Position numbers and translations under genes: made by a program
In this document: positions 25,484-35,026 of the stretch, piece after piece
Numbering within the stretch: position 1 is the first letter of the stretch
Layout of the letters: each line of letters opens with the position of its first letter
The notes under the pieces: generated by a model
The model's input: the letters and a program-made list of their open reading frames with translations, nothing else
What the model was told of the DNA's origin: nothing
The model's database searches: none
From: Kitasatospora sp. NA04385
Lineage (GTDB): Bacteria; Actinomycetota; Actinomycetes; Streptomycetales; Streptomycetaceae
NCBI RefSeq assembly: GCF_013364235.1
Contig: NZ_CP054919.1
Coordinates: 4,500,701-4,564,700, forward strand
Reading direction: 5' to 3'
DNA length: 64,000 bases

Positions 25484-25765
25484 ATGATCAAGCCCAACCG
25501 ATTCCTGGCCGGCCTGGCGCTCTCCGGCGCGGCCCTCGCCTCCGCCCTCGGGGCGGCGCCCGCCCACGCCGCCGACACCGAGGCCATGGCCCTCGACCAG
25601 GTCGCCGACATCGGCCAGCCCGGCGGTCTGATCGGCACCGTCGCCTTCACCGGCACCGGCCTGCTGACCGGCGTCGAGCCGAAGATGCCGGACCCGCACG
25701 CGATCGTGGACGAGGCGAAGAAGCAGAAGGCCGAGGAGGACGCCAAGCAGGCCGCGGGCAAGTAG
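25484..25765 (+). CDS. Small secreted protein
   Basis: 93-residue protein with a clear Sec signal peptide (KPNRFLAGLALSGAALASALGAAPAHAAD, cleavage expected after AHA at about residue 29). The mature part is about 64 residues, ending in a Lys/Glu/Ala-rich helix. No Cys and no recognised domain. It lies divergent from the XPB gene and convergent with the helicase-domain gene. Comparable small secreted proteins occur in streptomycetes with unknown function. Confidence 0.7.
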   Translation: MIKPNRFLAGLALSGAALASALGAAPAHAADTEAMALDQVADIGQPGGLIGTVAFTGTGLLTGVEPKMPDPHAIVDEAKKQKAEEDAKQAAGK

Positions 25766-25790
25766 CCGACGGCGCGGTCTCCTCCCCGCC

Positions 25791-28288
25791 CTACTCCTCG
25801 ACCTCGGCGACGCCGGTGATCCGGTGCAGCGCGAAGGTGCGGACCTCGTCGGAGAGGTGGTCGTAGGCGGTGACGAAGCCGCCCTCGACCTTGACCGGGT
25901 CGATGACGCGCTGGGAGGAGAGGCCTTCCGCGTTGATGTAGCCGATCCACATCCGCTCGCCGAGCAGCACGGCGGTCTGCAGGGCGGCCAGGGTGTCGGC
26001 GGCGGCGGTGCGCGGCACGGCCGCGCTCGCCCGGGAGGCCGGGCCCGCCACCGGGTCCTTGCGGACGGCGGTCGCGGCCCGGTCGCCGGCCCGGATCGCG
26101 CGGACGGCGGCGCCCAGCAGCGCGTCGTCCGGGCGGGCGGGGCCGTCCGGGACGGGGAGGGGCGGGGTGCGCGGCGGGGTGCGGCGGCTGTCCGGCCGGG
26201 TGATGACCACGTCGCCCTCGGCGGACTCCGCGGCGGGCGCGTAGCCCATGGTGCGCAGCACGGCGAGCAGCGTCTCCGGCCCGGCCTGCGCGGCCAGCAC
26301 GGTCGGGGCGAGCAGCCGCAGCCGCAGTTCGGCGGCGCGCCGGTCGGCGAGCACCTCGCCGAGCAGCCGGGGGTCGTCGCAGCGCAGGTAGGAGGAGGCC
26401 GCGCCGACCCGCAGGATGCCGTGCCGGCGGGCGACGTCGTCGATCAGGTAGGCGAGCGGCTGCGGGACGGGCGTGCGGGAGTGCCGGCCCAGGAACGCCT
26501 GGAGGTCGGCGGCGGTGCGCCCGGCGTCCAGGGCGCGGCGCACCGAGTCCGGGGTGAAGCGGTAGACGGTCGCGCCGCCCTTGGACTCGATGTCGGCGGC
26601 CAGCGCGAGGGCCTGGGCGAGCGGGGTGAGCAGCGGGCCGGGGGCGATCGCGGTGAGGTCGGGCTGCAGGATGACGTGGTCGAGCGGTTCGGGCAGCAGC
26701 GGGGCGAGGACCGGCCCCGGGTCGGCCCCGGCGAGCAGGGCGCGGACGGGGGCGGCCAGCGCGCCGCGGCCGGTGGCGCCGAGCAGCTCGGCCTCGTGCA
26801 GCGTCCAGCCGGTGAGCTGTTCGCGCAGGTCGCGGCCGTCCGGGCCGGTCGGTCCGCCGCGCAGCGGGCGGTGCCAGCGCAGGGCGGGCAGCAGGGCGTC
26901 GGCTCCGGCGGCGCTGCCGGGCGGGAGCTCGGCGAGCCGGGTGAGGACGGCGCGGCGCACCGACGGGGCGAGGGTGCGGTCGAGTTCGGGGCCGAGCGCG
27001 GCGCGCGGGCGGCCCTTGCCGTCGGGGGTGCCGGTGAGGCGGCCGACCCGGGTCGCGGTGAGCCAGGCGCGGGCGAGCAGCGTCCAGCGTTCGGCGGTGT
27101 CCTGCTGGAGCCAGGCGTCGTACGCGGGGGTGGGGGCCCACACCTCGTCGACCTCGCCGTCCGGGGCCACCAGGCCCGCGGTGTGGGCGAGTTCGATCCA
27201 GAACGCGGCGTCCGCCTCGGTGCCCTCCAGCAGCACGGCGGCCCGCTTGAGGTCGCGCACGCCCAGGCCGCCGGCCCGCAGGGTGGGCGGCGGGGTGCGG
27301 CTCCAGGACTCCAGCAGCTCCTCGACGGTGCGGACGGCGGTCGCGGCCTGCCCGGCGGCGGTGCGGTCGGCGGTGTCCGGGTCGCGGGCGGTGACGGGTT
27401 CGACGGCGGGCGGGCCGGGTCGACGGCGCGGTGGGTGCGGCCGCCGCGCAGGTGCAGGGCCAGCTCGCGGGGCAGCACGACGGAGCCCGGGCTGGAGGGC
27501 AGCAGCAGGCCGCGGGCGAGCAGCCACTCGACGGGGCTGCGGGCCTCCTGCGCGGTGACCTGCCGGGCGGCGTCCGGCACGGTGCCGGTGGGCGGGCCCC
27601 AGACCAGGCGCTCCAGCAGGCCGAGCGCGGCGGGCGGGGCCTGGTCGAGCAGCGCGCCCAGGCGCTTGCGGTCGCCGAGCAGGGCGGTGAGCGCGCCGAC
27701 CGCGGTGACCGGGTCGGGGGTGGGCGGCAGCCCGGCGCCGGCCAGCAGCTGCTGCAACCGGGCGGGCGACATCCCGGCGGTGGCCTCGGCGAAGGTCGGG
27801 CCGAGGCCGGTGCGGCCGGGGTTGAGCGCGCTGGGGGCGAGCGTCTCGCGGACGGCCAGCACCAGGCGCAGCGCGGAGTCCGGGCCCCACAGCAGGGCCT
27901 GCTCGCGCAGCCGGGCCAGCGCGGCGGGGAACGCGGCGGTGACGGCGGCCCGGTCGACCGGCTCGGCGCCGGGGTGCGGCTTGACCCGGGCGGGCCCGGT
28001 CAGCAGGCCCCGCACGGTGGCCTCGGAGGCGCCCTCGGGGGCGGCGGCGAGCGCCTCGGCGACCTGCAGGGTGAACCGGTCCAGCCGTTCCAGGGCGCGC
28101 AGCACGGACGCCCGGCTGGAGAGCCGTGCGGACAGCTGGGTGAGGTCGGTCGGCACCGGGTTCAGCAGGTCGGGCCGGGCCCGGAGCAGCGCGGCGACGG
28201 CCTCGTCGTCCCGGCCGCGGAGTTCCTCGGCCAGGGTGCGGGGTGCGGTGGCGCGGGTGGCGCGCGGCGCGCTCTGCGGTGCGGTCAT
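25791..28288 (-). pseudogene. Helicase-associated (XPB-linked) domain protein, interrupted by a frameshift
   Basis: Two long overlapping frames together make one protein of about 830 residues, of the helicase C-terminal-domain family normally encoded beside actinobacterial XPB. The N-terminal frame runs from ATG 28288 through GSVVLPRELALHLRGGRTHRAV. Recognisable sequence then continues in the next frame as AVEPVTARDPDTADRT and runs to the stop at 25791. The switch lies at about 27404-27425 in a run of GC (CCGGCCCGCCCGCCG on the coding strand); restoring one base rejoins the frames. The cause may be a sequencing error or a recent mutation. A TTG at 28306 is an alternative start. Confidence 0.75.
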
Positions 28289-28405
28289 CCGGTCCAGACT
28301 AGTCAACGCCTCCCGTCGCGGCCCAGAACGGCGGCGGAACTCGGGGTGAACCGGTGCCCGCCGGGCAGCGCGGGCGCCCGCCGGGACGGGGCCGGAGGGG
28401 GCCGC

Positions 28406-28882
28406 TCAGCAGCGCCGGGCGTGCCGGGCCCAGCTGTCGGGCGGCGCGGCGAGGGCGCGGGCCACGGCCCACCGGACGCCCTCGGCGAGCGCGGTGACGG
28501 CGGCCACCGGGTCGTCGAAGGCGCGCTCGGGGAGTTCGTGGACGCGGTGCGACCCGCAGTCGACCGGCGCCGCGCAGCGTACGGCGGTCCGGACGGACGG
28601 CTCCCACGGCGGCCCGGGCAGCGGGTGCCATTCGAGCGGGTCCCGGGGGGCGTCCAGTTCGGCTTCGCACCACATGCCGGGCCCCTCGGCGTACCCGGCC
28701 AGCCCGCAGGGCCCGGCGGGCAGCTCGTCCCAGCCCAACTGCCACTCGCCGCCGAAGCGTTCGGCGAAGTCGCGCAGGGTCCCGGCGGCGGCGCGCAGCG
28801 GCGGCGGCAGCAGGGCTGACGGGTCGTCGAGGGCGGGGAACAGGCGGCCCGGATCGCCCTCGTCCCAGGGAGTCGTTCGCAC
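28406..28882 (-). CDS. Conserved hypothetical protein
   Basis: 158-residue soluble, acidic, Trp-rich protein starting from GTG 28882 (RTTPWDEGDPGRLFPALDD). Conserved-looking elements are FGGEWQLGWDELP, GMWCEAELDAP and a C-terminal helical region ending SWARHARRC. Unrecognised. It is divergent from the next gene with about 105 bases between them. The start is uncertain because no strong ribosome binding site is visible. Confidence 0.55.
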   Translation of the reverse strand: MRTTPWDEGDPGRLFPALDDPSALLPPPLRAAAGTLRDFAERFGGEWQLGWDELPAGPCGLAGYAEGPGMWCEAELDAPRDPLEWHPLPGPPWEPSVRTAVRCAAPVDCGSHRVHELPERAFDDPVAAVTALAEGVRWAVARALAAPPDSWARHARRC

Positions 28883-28987
28883 GGCGGGCAGTCTGCCGGG
28901 GCCGGACGGGGCTCGCTTCGGGAGGGGGCGGGTGGGTACCGTCTCGGTGGGCGGCGGGTACGCGGACGTGAGGCGGGTGGCGGGGCG

Positions 28988-29881
28988 ATGGCGGGCGGCT
29001 CGTGGTGGCGCGAGGACGGGTCGGCGGACGGCGCGGACGGCGGCGGGGACGGCACGGAGAGCGTGTACCTGCCCCGGCAGGCGGCGGGCTCGCCGTCGGC
29101 CGTCCCGGAGGTGCCGCCGCGGCCGCCGACGGCCCCGGCGGTCCCGGGTGCACCGGCGGCTCCGGCGGTCCCCGCCGCTCCGGCGGTCCCGGCTTCCGGC
29201 GCGGGCCGGGCACGGCCTCCGGTGGTCTCCTCCCCGGCCGAGGTCGAGAAGGTCTTCGCGTACTCGGAGGACCCGGACGTCCCGGACCTCGGCGCGGGCC
29301 GGCCCGGGTGGACCGTTACCTACGACGACCTGCCCGGGCCCGAAGCCGAACCCGCGCCCGAAGCCGAGCCCGCGGCGGAGCCCGGACCGGAGCCGGAGCC
29401 CGCGGCGGCGCCCGAGCCGGAGCGCAAGCGCCCGGGGGTGGGGCGGATCGTCCGGGCGGTGCTGTTCGGCACGCCGAAGGCCGCTCCCGACGCCCCGCCG
29501 ACCGCCGCGCCCGCCGGGCCCGGGACGGCCGGGGCCCGGAAGCCCGCGCCGCTGCTGCTGCTCGGGGCGGCCCTGCTGCTGGGCGGGGCGGCCACCGGCC
29601 AGCTGCTGGTGATGCTGCTGGGCTGGGCGGCGGCGTACCTGTCGCGGGGCTGGACCGACCTGATGAAGAAGTTCGCCGTCCTGGGCATCCCGCTGATCAC
29701 GGTGACCGGCCTGACGGTGTGGAACTGGGGCCGCGAGAAGGGCCGCTGGGGCAGCGCCCTGGCCCCCGGCACGGACGCGGGGGCGGCGACCTGGAGCGCC
29801 GCCCCGGGCGTGCTGCGGGCGGCGGCGGTGCTCTCGGCGCTGTTCGTCCTGGCGGTGACCCTGCGCCGCCGCAAGGGCTGA
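28988..29881 (+). CDS. Pro/Ala/Glu-rich membrane protein
   Basis: 297-residue protein. Its first 170 residues are low-complexity, rich in Pro, Ala and Glu (repeated PAVP and EPEPE-type runs), probably a disordered cytoplasmic region. Three to four hydrophobic segments follow at about 180-297 (LLLLGAALLLGGAATGQLLVMLLGWAAAYL split by short polar turns, then FAVLGIPLITVTGLTVW and VLRAAAVLSALFVLAVTL). No domain recognised. ATG 28988 follows a GGGGCG stretch. Confidence 0.7.
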   Translation: MAGGSWWREDGSADGADGGGDGTESVYLPRQAAGSPSAVPEVPPRPPTAPAVPGAPAAPAVPAAPAVPASGAGRARPPVVSSPAEVEKVFAYSEDPDVPDLGAGRPGWTVTYDDLPGPEAEPAPEAEPAAEPGPEPEPAAAPEPERKRPGVGRIVRAVLFGTPKAAPDAPPTAAPAGPGTAGARKPAPLLLLGAALLLGGAATGQLLVMLLGWAAAYLSRGWTDLMKKFAVLGIPLITVTGLTVWNWGREKGRWGSALAPGTDAGAATWSAAPGVLRAAAVLSALFVLAVTLRRRKG

Positions 29882-30104
29882 CGGCGCCCCCTGACCGGCC
29901 GCCGGTCCGCGAGCCCCGGCCCGCGACGGGCGCGGCACGGCGCTGCGGCGGCCAGGCGTTCGGGCACGCAGGTGGCGCCGCGGGGCGGTCCCGTCCGGCC
30001 CCGTCCGATCGCGGGCGTGCGGTGCCCGGCCGTCGTTCCCGCCGGACCCCAGGACCCCAGGACCGCCGGACCTCAGGACCGCCGGGCCGCCGGGCCGGGC
30101 GGGT

Positions 30105-31109
30105 TCAGCTCGCGCCGAGGAGGTGCAGCAGTTCGGCGATCAGGAAGTGGGCGCCGGTGTAGCCGATGCCCTGGAACCACAGCTGGTCGTCGACGGGGAA
30201 GGCGCGGTGGGCGCGGACGGCGCCCAGGGCCTGCCAGGCGGGGGAGGCGAGGGCGGCGTTCAGGCCGTTGCGGTCGGGGTCGCCGTGGCCCGCGTACAGC
30301 AGCAGGTCGCCGTCGGCGGCGGCGAGCTGGGTGGGGGCGGTCGGGAGGTCGGGGCGGTCGGCGTTCTGGGCGTCGGGGCGGGGCAGTTCGAGGTCGGCCA
30401 GCACGCTGCCGGGGAAGTTCTGCCGGGCCTGGACATGGACGGCGGGGGAGCCCTCGACGAACCGGACCAGGCTGATCCGCTGCCCGTCGGCGCCGGCCGA
30501 GGAGAGCGCGCCGCGGGCCTGGTCGACGTGCCGCCCGTAGGCGGCGACCACGGCGGCGGCCTGGCCGCGCCGGTCCAGGGCGGTGGCGTGCAGTTGGAAG
30601 TCGTCCTTCCAGGAGGCGCCGGTGGTCCGGGTCGCCACGGTCGGGGCGATCCCCCGCAGCGCTTCGGTGTGGGCGGCGTCGCGGGCCAGGTTGGTGAGGA
30701 TCAGCTGCGGTCGCAGGGCGCGGATCGCCGCGGTGTCGGGCGCGGCCCCGATGTCGCCGACCACGGTGACCTCGGCCAGCCGGGAGGCGGGCCAGTAGTC
30801 GGGCAGCGCGGCGTCCGCCGGGGACTTGGCCGCGCCGACGGGGGTGATGCCCAGGGTCATCGCGGAGTCCAGCTCGGCGGTGTCCAGGACGACCACCCGC
30901 ACCGCCCCGCCGGGCACGGTGACCGGCCCGTCCGCGGCGGGGACGGTGACGTCGGGGCGCGGGCTGGGGCTGGGCGTGGTGGGCTGTTCGGTGTCCTCGC
31001 CCGAGCCGGGCACCGGCGGCCCGGCGGGCAGCACGTGCGGGCCGCAGCCGGTGAGCAGGGCGGCGCCGAGCCCGGCGAGGGCGGCCCGGCGGGAGAGCGG
31101 GGGTGGCAC
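30105..31109 (-). CDS. Iron-siderophore-type ABC substrate-binding lipoprotein
   Basis: 334-residue periplasmic-binding-protein-2-like (FhuD/FepB class) lipoprotein. A signal peptide with LLTGC lipobox lies at about residues 15-19 and is followed by a Pro/Ser/Thr linker. The binding domain has RVVVLDTAELDSAMTLGITPVG, AAIRALRPQLILTN and a final FQGIGYTGAHFLIAELLHLL typical of the family. GTG 31109 sits 8 bases after GGAGG. No permease or ATPase genes are adjacent, so it is an orphan component. Ligand likely a ferric siderophore, but not defined by sequence. Confidence 0.85.
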   Translation of the reverse strand: MPPPLSRRAALAGLGAALLTGCGPHVLPAGPPVPGSGEDTEQPTTPSPSPRPDVTVPAADGPVTVPGGAVRVVVLDTAELDSAMTLGITPVGAAKSPADAALPDYWPASRLAEVTVVGDIGAAPDTAAIRALRPQLILTNLARDAAHTEALRGIAPTVATRTTGASWKDDFQLHATALDRRGQAAAVVAAYGRHVDQARGALSSAGADGQRISLVRFVEGSPAVHVQARQNFPGSVLADLELPRPDAQNADRPDLPTAPTQLAAADGDLLLYAGHGDPDRNGLNAALASPAWQALGAVRAHRAFPVDDQLWFQGIGYTGAHFLIAELLHLLGAS

Positions 31110-31226
31110 CTGGGACCTCCGGCGGTCGGACGGGCGGCACTGGCCAGTATGTCCGCAATGCGGCTTCGCGCCGGGGTTTTCCGGCCGGGGAGCCGCCCGG
31201 AAAACCCGCTGAACTAGGCTGCCGCC

Positions 31227-31835
31227 ATGGCTCTCACCGTCGGTTTCGACCTCGACATGACGCTTCTCGACACCCGCCCCGGCATCAAGGCCACCTACGA
31301 CGTGCTGGCCGCCGAGACCGGCACCGTCATCGACTCCGACCTGGCGGTGAGCCGGCTCGGGCCGCCGCTGGTGCACGAGCTCGCCAACTGGTTCCCGCCG
31401 GAGCGCCTGGACGCCGTCGCCGACCGCTACCGGGAGCTGTACGTCGAGCACGCCATCGCGCCGACGCTCGAACTGCCGGGGGCGCTGGCCGCGGTGGCCG
31501 CCGTCCGGGCGGTGGGCGGCCGGGTGCTGGTGATCACCGGCAAGTGGGAGCCGAACGCCCGCCGCCACCTGGAGGGCATCGGCCTGGAGGCGGACGTGCT
31601 GGTCGGCGACCTGTGGGCGGAGGGCAAGGGCGAGGCGCTGCGCGCGCACGGCGCGCACGTGTACGTCGGCGACCACCTGGGCGACGTCCTGGGGGCCCGG
31701 GCGGCCGGCGCCGTCGCGGTCGGGGTGGCCACCGGCCCGTACGGCCCGGCCGAGCTCACCGCGGCCGGCGCGGACGCGGTGCTGCGCGACCTGACCGAGT
31801 TCCCCGCCTGGCTGGCCGGGCACCTGGCCCGGTAG
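31227..31835 (+). CDS. HAD-family phosphatase (phosphoglycolate-phosphatase-like)
   Basis: 202-residue HAD hydrolase: motif I FDLDMTLLDTRPG with nucleophile Asp at about 8 (Met replaces the usual Gly after the second Asp), motif II VITGK, motif III Lys in the K-rich loop, and motif IV YVGDHLGDVLGA. A helical cap (about 20-80) places it in subclass I. Substrate is unknown. It follows a divergent lipoprotein gene. Confidence 0.85.
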   Translation: MALTVGFDLDMTLLDTRPGIKATYDVLAAETGTVIDSDLAVSRLGPPLVHELANWFPPERLDAVADRYRELYVEHAIAPTLELPGALAAVAAVRAVGGRVLVITGKWEPNARRHLEGIGLEADVLVGDLWAEGKGEALRAHGAHVYVGDHLGDVLGARAAGAVAVGVATGPYGPAELTAAGADAVLRDLTEFPAWLAGHLAR

Positions 31836-31879
31836 GCGGACGCGGCCCGGCCCGGGCTCAGCCCGCGGCGGCGGCCCGC

Positions 31880-32146
31880 TCAGCCCGCGGCGGCAGCCCG
31901 CTCGGCCCGCGCGGCGCGCCGCCGCCGGGCGCCCGCCCGGGCGTCGGAGAACAGGCCGGACAGCGCCACCAGCAGGCCCAGCGGCATCAGCATCGCCAGC
32001 CAGTACGCGAACGACGGCAGCCGGGCCAGGTCGAAGACGTACGGCACGAAGACCGCGATGACGGACAGCATGCCGAGGCCGAACACGGTGCCGCCGACGC
32101 GGACCAGGACGTCTCCCGTGCTGTCGGACCGGTCGCTCACTCTCAT
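31880..32146 (-). CDS. Small two-helix membrane protein
   Basis: 88-residue protein with two transmembrane helices (VGGTVFGLGMLSVIAVFVPYV and FAYWLAMLMPLGLLVALSGLF) and a basic Arg/Ala-rich C-terminal tail. ATG 32146 is 3 bases after AAGGAG; GTG 32140 (9 bases after it) may be the true start. No family assigned. It is divergent from the esterase gene. Confidence 0.65.
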   Translation of the reverse strand: MRVSDRSDSTGDVLVRVGGTVFGLGMLSVIAVFVPYVFDLARLPSFAYWLAMLMPLGLLVALSGLFSDARAGARRRRAARAERAAAAG

Positions 32147-32320
32147 CCACTCCTTCGCGCGCTCGCTCCCCCCGATTGTCCCACCGCGCGCCCCCTCCGA
32201 TCGGCGGGGGCGCGGCGACGCGCGCTCCGACTGAACGCTCAGGATTCCCAGGAATCTCTCAGGCATGCTGATGATCGGAACGGAAGCGGGAACGGACGGA
32301 CGAACGGGGGCGGCGGCGGG

Positions 32321-33454
32321 ATGGGTCTGACCAGTCACAAGGTGCTGGCGTTGTCGGCGCTGCTGTCGCTGCTCGCCGTGGTGGGCACGGTCCGGATCTG
32401 GCCCCGGCTGGCCGGGCGCGGCTGGCTGCCGGTGCTGGGCCGGCTCGGCACCATCGTCGGCACCCAGCTGTCGGTGATCTGCACGCTCGCCCTGCTGGCC
32501 AACAACTCCTTCGCCTTCTACAGCAGTTGGGACGACCTGCTGGGCACCGGCGAGGACGGCCCGGTGACCATCCAGAACCAGCTGACGGGCCGTGACCCGG
32601 GCGTCCAGCGGCTGTCCACCGAGAACGTCCGCGACACCGGCGCCACCGGCCGCGCCCCCGAGCAGGCCGGGCGGCTGGAGAAGGTCCGGCTGCCCGGGGC
32701 GTCCACCGGGCTGTCCACCGAGGGCTACGTCTACCTGCCGCCGCAGTACTTCCAGCCCGGGTACCGGGACAAGCGCTTCCCCGCGGTGATCGCCGTCACC
32801 GGCTTCCCCGGGGACGCCAGGAACCTGGTCACCAAGCTCAACTACCCGTCCGTGCAGCTGAAGCTGATCGAGCAGGGCGGGGCCAAGCCGACCGTGCTGG
32901 TGCTGATGCGGCCCTCCCCGGCGATGCCCCGGGACACCGAGTGCGAGGACGTGCCGGGCGGTCCGCAGGCCGACCGGTACTTCAGCGCCGACGTGCCCGC
33001 CGCGCTGCGCGCCTCGTACCGGATCGCGTCCGGGCCCGGCGCGTTCGGGGTGATCGGGAACTCCACCGGCGGGTACTGCGCGCTGAAGCTGGCGATGCGC
33101 CACCCCGACGTGTTCGCCGCCGCGGCGTCGCTGTCCGGCTACTACCGGGCCGCCGAGGACCCGACCACCGGGGACCTGTTCGGCGGTGACCAGGGGCGCC
33201 GCGACCGGGCCGACCTGGGGTGGCGGCTGGCGCACCTGCCCGCCCCGGCCACCGCGCTGCTGGTCGGCGGCAGCCGGGAGGGCGACGGCGACTACCAGGA
33301 GCAGACCGAGCGGTTCCGGGCCGCCGCGCAGGGCACCGCGACCAAGGTCTCGGCGATCACCCTGGACAGCGGCGGGCACAACTTCACCACCTGGTCCCGG
33401 ATGCTCCCGGCCGCGCTCGGCTGGCTCGACGGGCACCTGGCCGACCCCTCCTGA
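32321..33454 (+). CDS. Membrane-anchored alpha/beta-hydrolase esterase (esterase D/Ag85-like)
   Basis: 377-residue protein with two N-terminal hydrophobic segments (about 7-25 and 42-62), then an extracytoplasmic alpha/beta-hydrolase. The nucleophile elbow is GNSTGGY (about residue 247), preceded by an RFPAVIAVTGFPG oxyanion-side strand, and the catalytic His is in SGGHNFTTW near residue 350. The fold resembles esterase D and mycolyltransferase (antigen 85) relatives. In streptomycetes such proteins are of unknown substrate. ATG 32321 follows a Gly-rich purine stretch. Confidence 0.85.
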   Translation: MGLTSHKVLALSALLSLLAVVGTVRIWPRLAGRGWLPVLGRLGTIVGTQLSVICTLALLANNSFAFYSSWDDLLGTGEDGPVTIQNQLTGRDPGVQRLSTENVRDTGATGRAPEQAGRLEKVRLPGASTGLSTEGYVYLPPQYFQPGYRDKRFPAVIAVTGFPGDARNLVTKLNYPSVQLKLIEQGGAKPTVLVLMRPSPAMPRDTECEDVPGGPQADRYFSADVPAALRASYRIASGPGAFGVIGNSTGGYCALKLAMRHPDVFAAAASLSGYYRAAEDPTTGDLFGGDQGRRDRADLGWRLAHLPAPATALLVGGSREGDGDYQEQTERFRAAAQGTATKVSAITLDSGGHNFTTWSRMLPAALGWLDGHLADPS

Positions 33455-33782
33455 CCGGCACCGCGTCACAGCGCGCAACTCCCTGCGCGCAAGGAGTTTC
33501 GACCCTCGCCGCCCCCGGGTATGCAGCCATCGCGCGGGCGGACCTGACGGATGGTCCACGAACGCCCGCCCGTCACCGATCGGGGGTGTGAGCCAGTGGA
33601 CGGCGCAGCAGGCGCGAGGCACGGCCACGCCCCGGTCCGGAATCCCTTCGCCGTTCCGGTGAACGCTGAGGGATCATTGCTCCACTGAGCGAAACCGGCC
33701 GCCCGATCGGGGCGCCCGTCCGCACATCCACCCCCCGCGGCCCGACGTGGCCGCGCGCACCCGATACCGAGGACTGTTCGAG
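33455..33782 (+). other. Gene-free leader before second cold-shock gene
   Basis: 328 bases without a credible frame. A short inverted repeat CTCC-N10-GGAG occurs at about 33479-33496. Probably holds the promoter and long 5' leader of the downstream cold-shock gene; no clear -10/-35 pair can be assigned. Confidence 0.35.
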
Positions 33783-34166
33783 ATGCCCACCGGCCAGGTC
33801 AAGTGGTTCAACGAGACGAAGGGCTACGGCTTCCTGTCGCGCGACGACGGCGGCGAGGTCTTCGTCCACACCAAGGCGCTGCCCGCGGGCGTCACCACGC
33901 TGAGGCCGGGTCAGCGCGTCGAGTTCGGGATCGCCGCGGGCCACCGCGGCGACCAGGCGATGAGCGTCCAACTGCTGGACGCACTGCCCTCGGTGGCCGC
34001 CGCCCAGCGCAAGAGCGCCGACGACATGGCCCCGATCGTCCAGGACCTGATCACCAAGCTGGACAGCGTCCTGCCGGGCCTGCAGCGCGGCCGCTACCCG
34101 GGCAAGCCGGAGGGCCAGAAGATCGCCATGGTGCTGCGCGCCATCGCCGACCAGTTCGACGTCTGA
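33783..34166 (+). CDS. Cold-shock domain protein with C-terminal extension
   Basis: 127 residues: an N-terminal cold-shock domain (1-65; TGQVKWFN, RNP1 KGYGFLSR, RNP2 VFVHTKAL) followed by about 60 extra residues. The extension (MAPIVQDLITKLDSVLPGL, then GRYPGKPEGQKIAMVLRAIADQFD) looks helical and is absent from CspA. It may mediate dimerisation or binding to another partner. ATG 33783 follows GAGGA. It is convergent with mqnD, only 7 bases between stops. Confidence 0.92.
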   Translation: MPTGQVKWFNETKGYGFLSRDDGGEVFVHTKALPAGVTTLRPGQRVEFGIAAGHRGDQAMSVQLLDALPSVAAAQRKSADDMAPIVQDLITKLDSVLPGLQRGRYPGKPEGQKIAMVLRAIADQFDV

Positions 34167-34173
34167 CGCCCGC

Positions 34174-35025
34174 TCAGGGGAACGCCAGCGCGCCCGGGTC
34201 GACGGCGGGGACGAGTCCCTGGTCGGCGGCCCGGGTGAGCAGGCCGCGCACCGCCGCGTAGCCGTCCGCGCCGAGGTCCGCGGTGAACTCGTTGACGTAC
34301 AGCCCGATGTGCTGCTCGGCGACGGCCGGGTCCATCTCCTGGGCGTGCGCCAGCACGTACGCCCGGGAGGCCGCCGGGTCGGCCCAGGCCGCGCGCACCG
34401 ACTGCCGCACGGTGTCGGCGAGTTCGCGCAGCCGCTCGGCGCCCAGCGAGCGCCGGGCCACGATCGCGCCCAGCGGGATCGGCAGCCCGGTGTCCGCCTC
34501 CCACGCCTCGCCCATGTCGGCCAGGCAGTGCAGCCCGTACCGCCGGTAGGTGAACCGGGCCTCGTGGATCACCAGTCCGGCGTCCACCTCGCCCGCCCGC
34601 ACCGCCGGCATGATCTCGTGGAACGGCAGCACCACGATCTCGCCGAACCCGCCGGGCACCGCCCGCGCCGCCCACAGCCGGAACAGCAGGTACGCCGTCG
34701 AGCGCTCGCTGGGCACCGCCACCCGCCGCCCGGCCAGCGCCGCCGCCTCCACCGGCCCGGCCGTCAGCACCAGCGGCCCACAGCCCCGGCCCAGCGCCCC
34801 GCCGCACGGCAGCAGCGCGTACTCGTCCAGCACCCAGGGCAGCTGCCCGTAGGAGATCTTCAGGACGTCCAGCTCGCCGCGCTCGGCCAGCCCGTTGGTG
34901 ACGTCGATGTCCGCGAACCTGACCTCGGGCGCGTCGGCGCCCGGCACCAGGCCGTGCGCCCAGGCGTGGAAGACGAAGGTGTCGTTCGGGCAGGGCGAGT
35001 ACGCGACGCCGAGCGGCTCGGCCAT
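34174..35025 (-). CDS. mqnD: 1,4-dihydroxy-6-naphthoate synthase (futalosine pathway)
   Basis: 283-residue MqnD of the futalosine route to menaquinone, converting cyclic de-hypoxanthinyl futalosine to dihydroxynaphthoate. N-terminal YSPCPNDTFVFHAW, then VLKISYGQLPWVLDEYALLPCGGALGRGCGPL-type segments, VPSERSTAYLLFRLW, EVDAGLVIHEARFTY and GEAWEADTGLPIPLGAIVARR are hallmarks. It follows mqnB by one base in the same operon. mqnA, mqnC and mqnE are not in this window. Confidence 0.95.
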   Translation of the reverse strand: MAEPLGVAYSPCPNDTFVFHAWAHGLVPGADAPEVRFADIDVTNGLAERGELDVLKISYGQLPWVLDEYALLPCGGALGRGCGPLVLTAGPVEAAALAGRRVAVPSERSTAYLLFRLWAARAVPGGFGEIVVLPFHEIMPAVRAGEVDAGLVIHEARFTYRRYGLHCLADMGEAWEADTGLPIPLGAIVARRSLGAERLRELADTVRQSVRAAWADPAASRAYVLAHAQEMDPAVAEQHIGLYVNEFTADLGADGYAAVRGLLTRAADQGLVPAVDPGALAFP

Positions 35026-35026
35026 C

